From NCBI GenBank assembly GCA_002431965.1, contig DJEW01000020.1:1008-30583 (forward strand): a stretch of 29,576 bases of DNA, in the 5' to 3' direction. The notes below the pieces were generated by a model. The model did no database searches. It was not told where the DNA came from and saw nothing but the letters and a program-made list of their open reading frames with translations. Both the position numbers and the translations under genes were made by a program. Below, one piece after another: positions 1-6,027 of the stretch. Source of the stretch: Clostridiales bacterium UBA5888. GTDB taxonomy: Bacteria > Bacillota > Clostridia > Oscillospirales > Oscillospiraceae. Positions within the stretch are counted from its first letter, which is position 1, and every line of letters starts with the position of its first letter.

Positions 1-2
1 CC

Positions 3-278
3 AAGAAGGTCGAGGACGGCATTGAAGAAACGCTGACCTACTGCGATTTTCCCAGCGAGCACTGGACGCGCATCCGCACCAACAACGTGATCGAGCGGCT
101 GAACCGGGAGATCCGCCGCCGAACCCGCGTGGTGGGGACATTCCCTGACGGCAACTCCGCCCTGATGCTGGTCTGCGCGAGGCTCCGCCATGTGGCAGGT
201 ACCCAGTGGGGCAGCAAGAAATACATGAACATGAAGCACTTGGAGGCAGTTCTGGACGATGCCTCTATTGCCGGTTGA
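3..278 (+). CDS. IS256-family (Mutator-type) transposase, C-terminal fragment
   Basis: The frame is open from the window edge to a TGA at 276-278, so only the last 91 residues are visible. They carry the C-terminal signature of IS256-family DDE transposases: an N-x-I-E-R-x-N-R-E block (NNVIERLNREIRRR, about 84-125) containing the catalytic glutamate, followed by a GTFPDGNSAL segment. Family members are about 400 residues and move the element by cut-and-paste or copy-out through a circle. The start and the other two catalytic acidic residues lie outside the window, so intactness cannot be judged. Downstream sequence looks like the right end of the element. Family assignment is confident; activity is unknown. 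Confidence 0.9.
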   Translation, partial: KKVEDGIEETLTYCDFPSEHWTRIRTNNVIERLNREIRRRTRVVGTFPDGNSALMLVCARLRHVAGTQWGSKKYMNMKHLEAVLDDASIAG

Positions 279-301
279 CTTCACTCAGCCGGAGCCTGCA
301 A

Positions 302-332
302 ATAAATTTGCGCATAAATCTTGACGGGACAC
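302..332. mobile_element. Probable right terminal repeat of the IS256-family element
   Basis: About 25 bp after the transposase stop, the sequence ends with TTGACGGGACAC (321-332), after which its character changes to hairpin-rich noncoding DNA. IS256-family elements carry 20-30 bp terminal inverted repeats at this distance from the gene. The left end is outside the window, so the repeat cannot be confirmed. TAGATACTT (333-341) would be the place to look for an 8-9 bp target duplication. Confidence 0.4.
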
Positions 333-467
333 TAGATACTTGACCACTATTAATTTTTTTCAAAATCTGTCCTCAAAATTGGCTGACCCTGCCACGTCAA
401 AACAACACCAAAAGGTCATCAGGCGCCGTAGGCGGCGTTCGATTGACCGAGGGTGTTGTTTTTCTTT

Positions 468-509
468 CCAAATCGAGCCAACTTCGTTGGGCTTCGATTT
501 GGCTTTTTT
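468..509 (+). terminator. Strong intrinsic terminator-like hairpin
   Basis: CCAAATCGA at 468-476 pairs with TCGATTTGG at 494-502, with an inner GCC/GGC and AAC/GTT stem, and is followed by T6 at 504-509. It lies downstream of the transposase and would stop plus-strand readthrough from the IS. Confidence 0.6.
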
Positions 510-773
510 GCTTTCTCCTCAAAATCAGCTGACCCTGTCATAAGAAGCAGCACACCATTTGGTGTGCTCAGACCGTCAAAAAACAAAGCATTAAGGTCAG
601 ATAACTGAGCCGTGGGGGAGCTTGAGGGGGCAAGACCCGCCTCAAATCGGATAAACCGCCGTCGAAAGCCTTGGTATATCAAGGCTTTCGGCAACAGCAT
701 TTTGAACGCTTTCAAAATGCTCGGCGGAAAGCGCGGTCAAAAAAGTCCTGTGAGGACTTTTTTGACAAGCTGA

Positions 774-802
774 AGCAGCACACCCATTGGTGTGCTGCTT
801 TT
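774..802. terminator. Perfect 11-bp hairpin, candidate terminator
   Basis: AGCAGCACACC (774-784) pairs perfectly with GGTGTGCTGCT (789-799) and is followed by TTTT. It is 26 bp beyond the end of the convergent phosphodiesterase gene. A near-identical shorter hairpin occurs at 549-568, so it is also part of the local repeat family. Confidence 0.5.
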
Positions 803-827
803 ATTCGAATACGGTATACGCCGGCGA

Positions 828-1673
828 TTATTTAAACTTCACCCTAGGCTTGTAGAACTCAAAAATAACGGTGTCGCGTCCGGCTTCGTTGCGCGGCTCG
901 TGCGACGTCCAGCCCACGCGCATTGCACCCATGTACTCGCTCAGCCTGACGGAGAGCGGACGGAAGCCGATGCGGTAGGCGATGAACTGCGGGCGGGCGA
1001 TGAAATTGAAAAGCGTGTGACCGAGAGCATAGGCGGTCGGGGCGGAGACCGTGTCTGCGTCGTAGCGGCGCATCGGCTGGGCAAGCTGTCCGCGCAGAAG
1101 ATCCTTCGCGTGAAATCTGAACCATGCCACGATCAAGGGGTTGAAGCTCTCTATGCAGATGTCGCCGCTGTAGTCGGATATGATCTCGTAGGTCTTTTCG
1201 CACAGCTCGCGGTTGCGCTTGCCGTCCTTGAGCTCGCATATAATTGCGCTGCGGCAGCGCACCACGTCCAGCACCTCCGTGAAGAGGGGGATGGTCTGGT
1301 CTGTGCCGCAGAGACGAAGCTCGCGCAGCTCGCTGAGCGTCAGCTCGTCCACCCGCGCGTGCACGCCGCACACGCGGTCAAGCGTATCATCGTGGAACAC
1401 GACGACCTGACCGTCCTTGGACAGCTGTACGTCCAGCTCAATGCCATAGCCCGCCTCTGCGGCGAGACGGAACGCCTCCAGCGAATTTTCCGGGACGCTC
1501 TTGTCGCGGCTGTGCAGACCGCGGTGGGCGCAGTTCGTGCCCATGAAGGGCGCTCTCTGGCGTTTCGTGGACGAGCCTGGGGCGATAAGGAAGAGCGCGG
1601 CGCTGCCTGCTGCCGCACCGATGACCGCGCCGCGGAGCGCGGCGTGTGCTGCGCGTTTAAAGTAATCTTTCAT
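828..1673 (-). CDS. Membrane-anchored glycerophosphodiester phosphodiesterase (GDPD family)
   Basis: The 281-residue product hydrolyses glycerophosphodiesters to glycerol-3-phosphate and an alcohol. A hydrophobic segment at about residues 12-31 should anchor it in the membrane with the catalytic domain outside. The TIM-barrel GDPD motifs are present: H50-R51-G, P61-E62-N63, E79-x-D81 (ELDVQ), and H94-D95 in VVFHDDTLDR, supplying the catalytic histidines and metal ligands. ELKDGK near residue 147 fits a later metal-ligand strand. The length suits a compact single-domain bacterial GDPD. The ATG has a GGAGGG site six bases upstream, and a good promoter lies further up. It appears monocistronic. 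The exact substrate, such as deacylated phospholipid or a teichoic-acid-like polymer, cannot be told. Confidence 0.9.
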   Translation of the reverse strand: MKDYFKRAAHAALRGAVIGAAAGSAALFLIAPGSSTKRQRAPFMGTNCAHRGLHSRDKSVPENSLEAFRLAAEAGYGIELDVQLSKDGQVVVFHDDTLDRVCGVHARVDELTLSELRELRLCGTDQTIPLFTEVLDVVRCRSAIICELKDGKRNRELCEKTYEIISDYSGDICIESFNPLIVAWFRFHAKDLLRGQLAQPMRRYDADTVSAPTAYALGHTLFNFIARPQFIAYRIGFRPLSVRLSEYMGAMRVGWTSHEPRNEAGRDTVIFEFYKPRVKFK

Positions 1674-1723
1674 TTTGTTCCCTCCATATATACGTGTTGG
1701 GTAACATATTACCTCATGCGCTT

Positions 1724-1753
1724 ATTTTACCACCGAATCGTGGGTGCAGTCAA
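1724..1753 (-). promoter_or_regulatory. Promoter of the GDPD gene
   Basis: Reading the minus strand, TTGACT (1748-1753), an 18-bp spacer and TAAAAT (1724-1729) form a housekeeping-type promoter. Just downstream, GGTAA-CATA-TTACC (1700-1713) is a small perfect inverted repeat in operator position; its role is unknown. Confidence 0.6.
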
Positions 1754-1793
1754 TTTCCCGCGAAAAATTATATAAAAGTTCAAAAGTGTAACA

Positions 1794-1824
1794 AAAGGAG
1801 CGCTGTTATGTGCAGCGCTCCTTT
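1794..1824 (-). terminator. Terminator of the symporter transcript
   Basis: AAAGGAGCGCTG (1794-1805) pairs perfectly with CAGCGCTCCTTT (1813-1824). Read on the minus strand, the stem runs into a T-rich tail, 12 bp after the symporter stop. Confidence 0.8.
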
Positions 1825-1835
1825 ATCTTTATAGA

Positions 1836-3275
1836 TCAGTCGTCGTCGCCGAGGGCTTCAAGACCCACGACATTTTCAACCTTCTGCGCCTTGATGTTTT
1901 TCACAAGCAGCGAGAACACCGCAAACGAGCAGAGGATCAGCACAGAGGCGTACACCGGCAGGGCGCGCCATGCGCCGGTCGCATCGAATACAAAGCCGAG
2001 GAAAATCGGCGTGACCGTCTGGGCGGACATGCTGGCGGTATAGTAGTAGCCGGTGAACCTGCCGATCTTCTTTGACGAGCACAGCTCCACGACCATCGGG
2101 AACGAGCAGTTGTGCACCAGCGCCATGCCGAAGCCCTTTATCGCCCACACAGCATACAGCAGCGCGGGGAATGCATACTCCCCGTGCGCGCCGGTGACGA
2201 CGCCGGTCGGCGCGACGAAGCACATGATGATAAGCCCGATAAAGCTCAGCGCGAGACCGGAGGCGATCGTCCACTTGCGCCCTATCCTGTCGGCAATGCC
2301 GCCGGCAATGGCAAAGCCGATCACGCTTGCGAGACCGCCGACGATAGTGAGCACCATGGTGGCGCTGGAGGAGGAGTTGAGGTAATAGATGACGTAGTTG
2401 CCAATATAAGTGCCGATGGCGTTGTCCGCCATGAACCACAAAAACTCTGCGCCGAGGATGGCGAGCAGCATGTTGCGGTTTTCTTTGGACATGGGCTTGT
2501 CATCATCAATGGGGGTGGCGACGGCGGCAAGACGTTCGCCCTCCGCCATCTCGTCCTTCATCTCCTCGGCGATCCTGTTCTCCTTTATAGTGAAGAAGAG
2601 CACCAGCGCCGAAATGACCATCAGCACCGAGGCAATGATGAACGGCAGCTCGATTATCCACACGCGGCGCGCCTCGTCCGCAGCGTTGATATAATCGCTG
2701 AGCTTGAGGAAGATGCCGAGCACCGTGGCGAACGCGCCGCCGAGATAGCCCATGATGTTGATGATGCCGTTCGCCTTGGCGCGCAGAGGCTTGGGCGTAA
2801 TGTCCGGCATGAGCGCCACGGCTGGGTTGCGGTACATCATCATGAATATCAGCACGATCGCCATCATGCAGACCATGCCAACGATATTATTATAATGGAA
2901 GAACAGCGGAATAAACGGGAACGCGACAGCTGCGACGAACGTGCCCGTGAGGATATACGGCATACGCTTGCCGATAGGGGTGACGGTCTTGTCGGAGAGG
3001 TTGCCGAAAATGGGCAGAAGAATAAGCGCGGCGAGGTTATCGCACGCCATGATGATGCCGACGAGCCACTGAACCTCGAGTATCTTTGCCGGGTCGCCCG
3101 CCTTCAGCTCCGCAGAGGAGATGCCGTACATGCGCCGGGCAAAAATGTCCGTCAGGAATGTGGGACACCAGGAGTCATACACCTGCCAGAGAAGCAGAAT
3201 GCCGAAGAACGCGAAGCCGATGAGGAAAGTGCGCCTGTAGTTGAGCTTCAGACCGCCGCTTGATGATGTTTTCAT
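1836..3275 (-). CDS. MFS / GPH-type sugar:cation symporter
   Basis: The product is a 479-residue polytopic membrane protein with about 12 hydrophobic segments and a hydrophilic central loop (KENRIAEEMKDEMAEGERL). The cytoplasmic loop after the second helix reads GNLSDKTVTPIGKRMPYI, matching the D-x(5,8)-G-[RK]-R-x-P signature of glycoside-pentoside-hexuronide and SLC45/sucrose symporters within the MFS. The substrate is probably a sugar or glycoside, but which one cannot be seen. The frame stays open upstream to 3452; I chose the ATG at 3275 because AAAGG sits just upstream and the following residues match the usual N terminus. The extension would be encoded by an inverted-repeat element. It lies downstream of a MarR-type gene on the same strand. 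Confidence 0.85.
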   Translation of the reverse strand: MKTSSSGGLKLNYRRTFLIGFAFFGILLLWQVYDSWCPTFLTDIFARRMYGISSAELKAGDPAKILEVQWLVGIIMACDNLAALILLPIFGNLSDKTVTPIGKRMPYILTGTFVAAVAFPFIPLFFHYNNIVGMVCMMAIVLIFMMMYRNPAVALMPDITPKPLRAKANGIINIMGYLGGAFATVLGIFLKLSDYINAADEARRVWIIELPFIIASVLMVISALVLFFTIKENRIAEEMKDEMAEGERLAAVATPIDDDKPMSKENRNMLLAILGAEFLWFMADNAIGTYIGNYVIYYLNSSSSATMVLTIVGGLASVIGFAIAGGIADRIGRKWTIASGLALSFIGLIIMCFVAPTGVVTGAHGEYAFPALLYAVWAIKGFGMALVHNCSFPMVVELCSSKKIGRFTGYYYTASMSAQTVTPIFLGFVFDATGAWRALPVYASVLILCSFAVFSLLVKNIKAQKVENVVGLEALGDDD

Positions 3276-3292
3276 ATGCCGCCTTTCTTTTT

Positions 3293-3451
3293 TGACAGCG
3301 CTGCACAACACGCCTGCGGTATCTGACGGATAACTAGCGCTCTGATTTAGCCGCTTTTTTTGAAATACACGAAGTATTTCCGCAAAAAGCACCGTTATCA
3401 GAACACAAACTCTCTCACCGACTGCTCTTGCTGCATTATGCAGCGCTGTCA
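3293..3451. mobile_element. MITE-like element with 13-bp terminal inverted repeats
   Basis: TGACAGCGCTGCA (3293-3305) and TGCAGCGCTGTCA (3439-3451) are perfect inverted repeats bounding 159 bp. Nested pairs lie inside: TCTGAT 3341-3346/ATCAGA 3397-3402, GCTTTTT/AAAAAGC, and AAATAC/GTATTT around 3363-3379. The whole element could therefore fold into one long hairpin. It codes for nothing credible and occupies the leader of the symporter mRNA. A clear target duplication was not found. The ends resemble the arms of the hairpins at 4021-4061. Confidence 0.6.
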
Positions 3452-3460
3452 TTCTTACTT

Positions 3461-3489
3461 ATTATAATATTTGATATTTGATTTGTTAT
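3461..3489 (-). promoter_or_regulatory. Candidate symporter promoter with tandem operator-like repeats
   Basis: On the minus strand a perfect TATAAT (3461-3466) lies 17 bp from a weak -35, ATAACA (3484-3489). The spacer is made of tandem ATATTTG units (plus-strand 3467-3473 and 3474-3480, plus a partial ATTTG at 3481-3485). Such repeats inside a promoter are a plausible binding site for the adjacent MarR protein; this is inference. Confidence 0.45.
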
Positions 3490-3505
3490 ATGGCTCTTGC
3501 GGTGT

Positions 3506-3943
3506 TCACCTGCTGCATTCGGGCATAAGTTCGTCGGACACTATGCGCAGCATTTCGTCGAACTTTGCAATATCCTCTGGGGGGAAACGCTCGATCATGC
3601 GCTCGGTCACGGTGCGCTCATATGAGCTGAGCAGCCCTATATATTTATAGTACTTCTCAGAGAGAACGAGGTGGTACTCGCGCCTGTCAAGCTGGGAATT
3701 CTGCCGCTCGATATAGCCTTTTTTGATGAGATTATTGACCTTGTAGGTCGCATTTGACTGGGAGATATTCAAAAAATCCGCAAACTGCCCGACGGTGGGC
3801 GTGCCGAGCATCTGAATGACCTCCAGCGAAAACGCCTCCATCGCCGAAAGCGAGCCGTCTCTCTCCCGCACCAGCTCGAACACCTTGCGGTAAAACTGGA
3901 GCTTGAATTTGTCGTATACCTTGCTGAAATTCTCCTGTAGCAT
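3506..3943 (-). CDS. MarR-family transcriptional regulator
   Basis: This is a 145-residue winged-helix protein. The recognition region reads TVGQFADFLNISQSNATYKVNNLIKKGYIER, followed by the wing (QLDRREYHLVLSEK), which is the standard MarR layout with flanking dimerisation helices. It is likely a dimeric repressor responding to a small ligand. It lies 230 bp upstream of the symporter on the same strand, so the symporter is the obvious candidate target. I start at the ATG at 3943, which has GGAGG eight bases upstream; a TTG seven codons earlier lacks such a site. Two palindromes over its own promoter suggest autoregulation. The ligand is unknown. Confidence 0.88.
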   Translation of the reverse strand: MLQENFSKVYDKFKLQFYRKVFELVRERDGSLSAMEAFSLEVIQMLGTPTVGQFADFLNISQSNATYKVNNLIKKGYIERQNSQLDRREYHLVLSEKYYKYIGLLSSYERTVTERMIERFPPEDIAKFDEMLRIVSDELMPECSR

Positions 3944-3966
3944 GGCGCTGCCCTCCTGCCTCAACT

Positions 3967-4003
3967 GAATAACTATTCTATCAAAAATTGAACGTATTGT
4001 AAA
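3967..4003 (-). promoter_or_regulatory. Promoter and possible operators of the MarR gene
   Basis: On the minus strand TTTACA (3998-4003), a 17-bp spacer and TAGAAT (3975-3980) form a good promoter. GAATA-AC-TATTC (3967-3978) overlaps the -10, and TCAA-AAA-TTGA (3981-3991) lies in the spacer. Either could be an autoregulatory MarR operator. Confidence 0.6.
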
Positions 4004-4020
4004 CAGAAATGCTGAAAAAC

Positions 4021-4061
4021 ATAAGGCAGCGCCGCAGACGGATTATGCGGCGCTGTCTTAT
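4021..4061. repeat. Dispersed 41-bp hairpin repeat, copy 1
   Basis: ATAAGGCAGCGCCGCA (4021-4036) pairs with TGCGGCGCTGTCTTAT (4046-4061) with one mismatch, around a 9-nt loop. A second copy with the same core and loop start (GCCGCAGACG) occurs at 17616-17656, showing that this is a repeat family rather than a one-off terminator. It lies between the divergent MarR gene and hrcA. Confidence 0.65.
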
Positions 4062-4104
4062 AATGTACAAAGTGTGAATTTTTAAAACTGTGCAGGCGAA
4101 ACTA

Positions 4105-4133
4105 TTGACAACCGGCGGACAGCGTGATATATT
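4105..4133 (+). promoter_or_regulatory. Promoter of the heat-shock operon
   Basis: TTGACA (4105-4110), a 17-bp spacer and TATATT (4128-4133) make a near-consensus vegetative promoter whose -10 runs into the CIRCE operator. HrcA bound at CIRCE would block it. Confidence 0.85.
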
Positions 4134-4158
4134 AGCACTTGAAAGCAGAGAGTGCTAA
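4132..4158 (+). promoter_or_regulatory. CIRCE operator (HrcA binding site)
   Basis: TTAGCACTT (4132-4140), nine bases, then GAGTGCTAA (4150-4158) matches the CIRCE consensus TTAGCACTC-N9-GAGTGCTAA with one change. It overlaps the -10 and the start of the hrcA transcript, as expected for HrcA repression that is relieved on heat shock. A further half-site, GAGTGCTAA, occurs at 4173-4181. Confidence 0.95.
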
Positions 4159-4216
4159 CAGTCCGGACGCCGGAGTGCTAAAGCAGCGAAACTGCGGAAA
4201 AGAATGTGTGCAGGAA

Positions 4217-5308
4217 ATGACCGTCAGCGAGAGAAAAAAGAAAATACTTGCGGCAGTTGTGGACGAATACATCCGCACTGCAGAGCCTGTCGGCAGCAAG
4301 GTAATTGCCGAGAATGCCGGACTTGGCTGCTCGTCGGCGACGATACGCAACGAGCTGGCAGAGCTGGTGAGTATGGGCTATCTTGAGCAGCCGCACACAT
4401 CTGCCGGACGTGTTCCGACTCCGATGGGCTACAGGATGTACGTCAACGAGCTGATGGAAAAGCAGCGAATGAGCATGGAGGAGACGGAGGAGCTCAACCG
4501 CCGTCTCAACGCAAGGCTTCAGGAGCTGGACGTGACGATCGACAATGTCTCGCGCCTCGCCTCGCAGCTGACCGATTACCCTGCGCTCGCGCTGACAACG
4601 CGCTCGGCGGTGACGATAAAGCGCTTTGACATCATCTATGTTGATGCAAACACGTTCATCATTGTGCTCATGCTTTCAAACAACACCGTTCAGAACAAGC
4701 TTGTCCATCTGCCGGTCTCCGTAACAGAGAGCATGATGCAAAAGCTGTCTGTGCTTTTCAATGCAAGCTTCACGAATGTGAGCGCGGGGCAGATGACCCC
4801 GGTGCTTATAAAGGCTGCGGAGAGAGCGGCGGACGACACCATGGGCATCACCTCCGTTATTGCGGCGTTTGCCATGGAGACCTTGACGGACGCAGATAAG
4901 CCGTCGGCGTTCATAAGCGGCGAAAACAGGCTGCTCAGCCAGCCGGAGTTCAGAGACCCTGACAAGGCGCATTCGCTGATGAATTACCTCTCAAACGGGG
5001 GCTATGTCCTCCCGCATGAGGAGGAGCTGATGAACAGCGATGAGATACGTGTGCTGATAGGACCGGAGAACGTGGCGGAGGAGCTGAAAGGCTCAAGCGT
5101 TATGGTGGCAAGCTATGACGCGGGTGATAATACCCGCGGGCTCATCGGCATTGTCGGACCGACGCGCATGGACTATTCCGCGCTTGCGGCAAAGCTCAGC
5201 GCGCTTGCGGCAGGTCTTTCACGCAGACTGGGAGGCGGCGAAGCGCCGCCGGAAGGACTGCACAACAAACTGATAATCAAGGGAGATGAACCAAATGAGC
5301 ACAGATAA
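4217..5308 (+). CDS. hrcA: Heat-inducible transcription repressor HrcA
   Basis: The 363-residue product represses class I heat-shock genes by binding CIRCE. The N-terminal winged helix begins SERKKKILAAVVDEYIRT and continues EPVGSKVIA, then CSSATIRNELAELVSMGYL and QPHTSAGRVPT, all diagnostic of HrcA. The C-terminal GAF-like and dimerisation regions follow, including SGENRLLSQPEF. It heads the grpE-dnaK-dnaJ operon under a CIRCE-overlapped promoter, giving the usual feedback loop through chaperone availability. The start is not certain: ATG at 4217 fits the family N terminus but has a ribosome site very close to it (AGGAA), while GTG at 4208 is an alternative. An upstream ATG at 4139 lies inside the operator. 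The 3' end overlaps grpE. Confidence 0.95.
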   Translation: MTVSERKKKILAAVVDEYIRTAEPVGSKVIAENAGLGCSSATIRNELAELVSMGYLEQPHTSAGRVPTPMGYRMYVNELMEKQRMSMEETEELNRRLNARLQELDVTIDNVSRLASQLTDYPALALTTRSAVTIKRFDIIYVDANTFIIVLMLSNNTVQNKLVHLPVSVTESMMQKLSVLFNASFTNVSAGQMTPVLIKAAERAADDTMGITSVIAAFAMETLTDADKPSAFISGENRLLSQPEFRDPDKAHSLMNYLSNGGYVLPHEEELMNSDEIRVLIGPENVAEELKGSSVMVASYDAGDNTRGLIGIVGPTRMDYSALAAKLSALAAGLSRRLGGGEAPPEGLHNKLIIKGDEPNEHR

Positions 5309-5933
5309 AAAAGCAAAGGACACCGCGGCTCAGGCGGAGAACACCGAAGAGATAAAGGACGGCGTCAATGCAGAGGAGATAAAATCCGGCGAGACTGCGC
5401 CCAAAGATGCCGGAACTGACAAGACCGACAAGAAGGGCGCAAAGAAGGAAAAGAAGGAAAAAGAAGAAAAGACCGAGGAAGAGAAAGAGACGGAGGCAGC
5501 CGAAAAGGTCATTGACACCGCGATGGCGGCGCTCAACGACAAATATCTGCGGCTGTGTGCCGAGTACGACAACTTCCGCCGCCGCTCCCAAAGGGAGAAG
5601 GACAACCTTTACGGCGACATAAAGGCAGACACGCTGCTGAAATTCCTGCCGGTTTATGATAACCTCGCCCGTGCGCTCAATACGCCCACGGAGGATGAGG
5701 CATACAAAAAAGGCGTGGAAATGATTATGACGCAGTTCAACTCCACGATGGAGAAGCTCGGCGTGACAAGGATAGAAAGCCTCGGAGCAAAGTTCGACCC
5801 CGCGCTGCACAATGCAGTGATGCATGTGGAGGATAAGGAAAAGGGCGAGAACGAGATAGTTGAGGTCTTTCAGGAGGGCTTCAGGCTCGGCGATAAGGTC
5901 ATCCGCTTTGCGATGGTCAAGGTTGCAAATTAG
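5295..5933 (+). CDS. grpE: Nucleotide exchange factor GrpE
   Basis: GrpE releases ADP from DnaK during the chaperone cycle. The 212-residue product has a long, highly charged Lys/Glu-rich N-terminal tail (about residues 1-70). The conserved coiled-coil dimerisation helix follows (LCAEYDNFRRRSQREK), then the beta-sheet head ending EVFQEGFRLGDKVIRFAMVKV, the GrpE signature. The gene overlaps the hrcA 3' end by 14 bp. I prefer ATG 5295, which has GGGAG nine bases upstream; ATG 5286 directly abuts that site. Identity is secure; the tail is variable in the family. Confidence 0.95.
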   Translation: MSTDKKAKDTAAQAENTEEIKDGVNAEEIKSGETAPKDAGTDKTDKKGAKKEKKEKEEKTEEEKETEAAEKVIDTAMAALNDKYLRLCAEYDNFRRRSQREKDNLYGDIKADTLLKFLPVYDNLARALNTPTEDEAYKKGVEMIMTQFNSTMEKLGVTRIESLGAKFDPALHNAVMHVEDKEKGENEIVEVFQEGFRLGDKVIRFAMVKVAN

Positions 5934-6027
5934 CAGAGCATCTTTTTTAGGGCTATTACCGCAGAAGCGGTTTTAGTATATATTTTAATTAGCATATTTC
6001 AAGTCACATATACAGGAGGAACAAACA

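Larger units (their letters stand above)
333..827. repeat. Hairpin-dense noncoding region with duplicated palindromes
   Basis: No credible gene is present in this roughly 490-bp stretch. It holds a chain of inverted repeats: 401-409/452-460, 468-476/494-502 (followed by T6), 549-557/560-568, 622-630/636-645, 663-673/680-690 (11 bp, perfect), 696-706/711-721 (11 bp, perfect), 736-748/754-766 (13 bp, perfect) and 774-784/789-799 (followed by TTTT). There are also direct repeats: 371-394 matches 517-540 at 21 of 24 bases, and 545-568 matches 773-796 at 22 of 24. Two members have terminator-like T tracts. The array lies directly beside an IS end, so accumulated repeat insertions or a decayed mobile element are the simplest readings. 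Confidence 0.75.

Noticed and set aside
419..715. Minus-strand frame in the hairpin-rich region
   Set aside because: It runs through several palindromes, lacks a ribosome site and has no recognisable domain.
333..827. CRISPR array in the hairpin-dense region
   Set aside because: The repeats are palindromes of different sequence and spacing, not identical direct repeats with regular spacers, and no cas genes are nearby.
2112..3263. Plus-strand frame opposite the symporter
   Set aside because: The His/Arg/Asp-rich translation is typical of an antisense shadow; the minus-strand product is a clear membrane protein.
3276..3452. N-terminal extension of the symporter up to 3452
   Set aside because: It would translate the inverted-repeat element and has no ribosome site, whereas ATG 3275 has one and matches the family start.
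5934..6027. A second CIRCE before dnaK
   Set aside because: Only a TTAGCAT fragment is present with no matching half at the right spacing.
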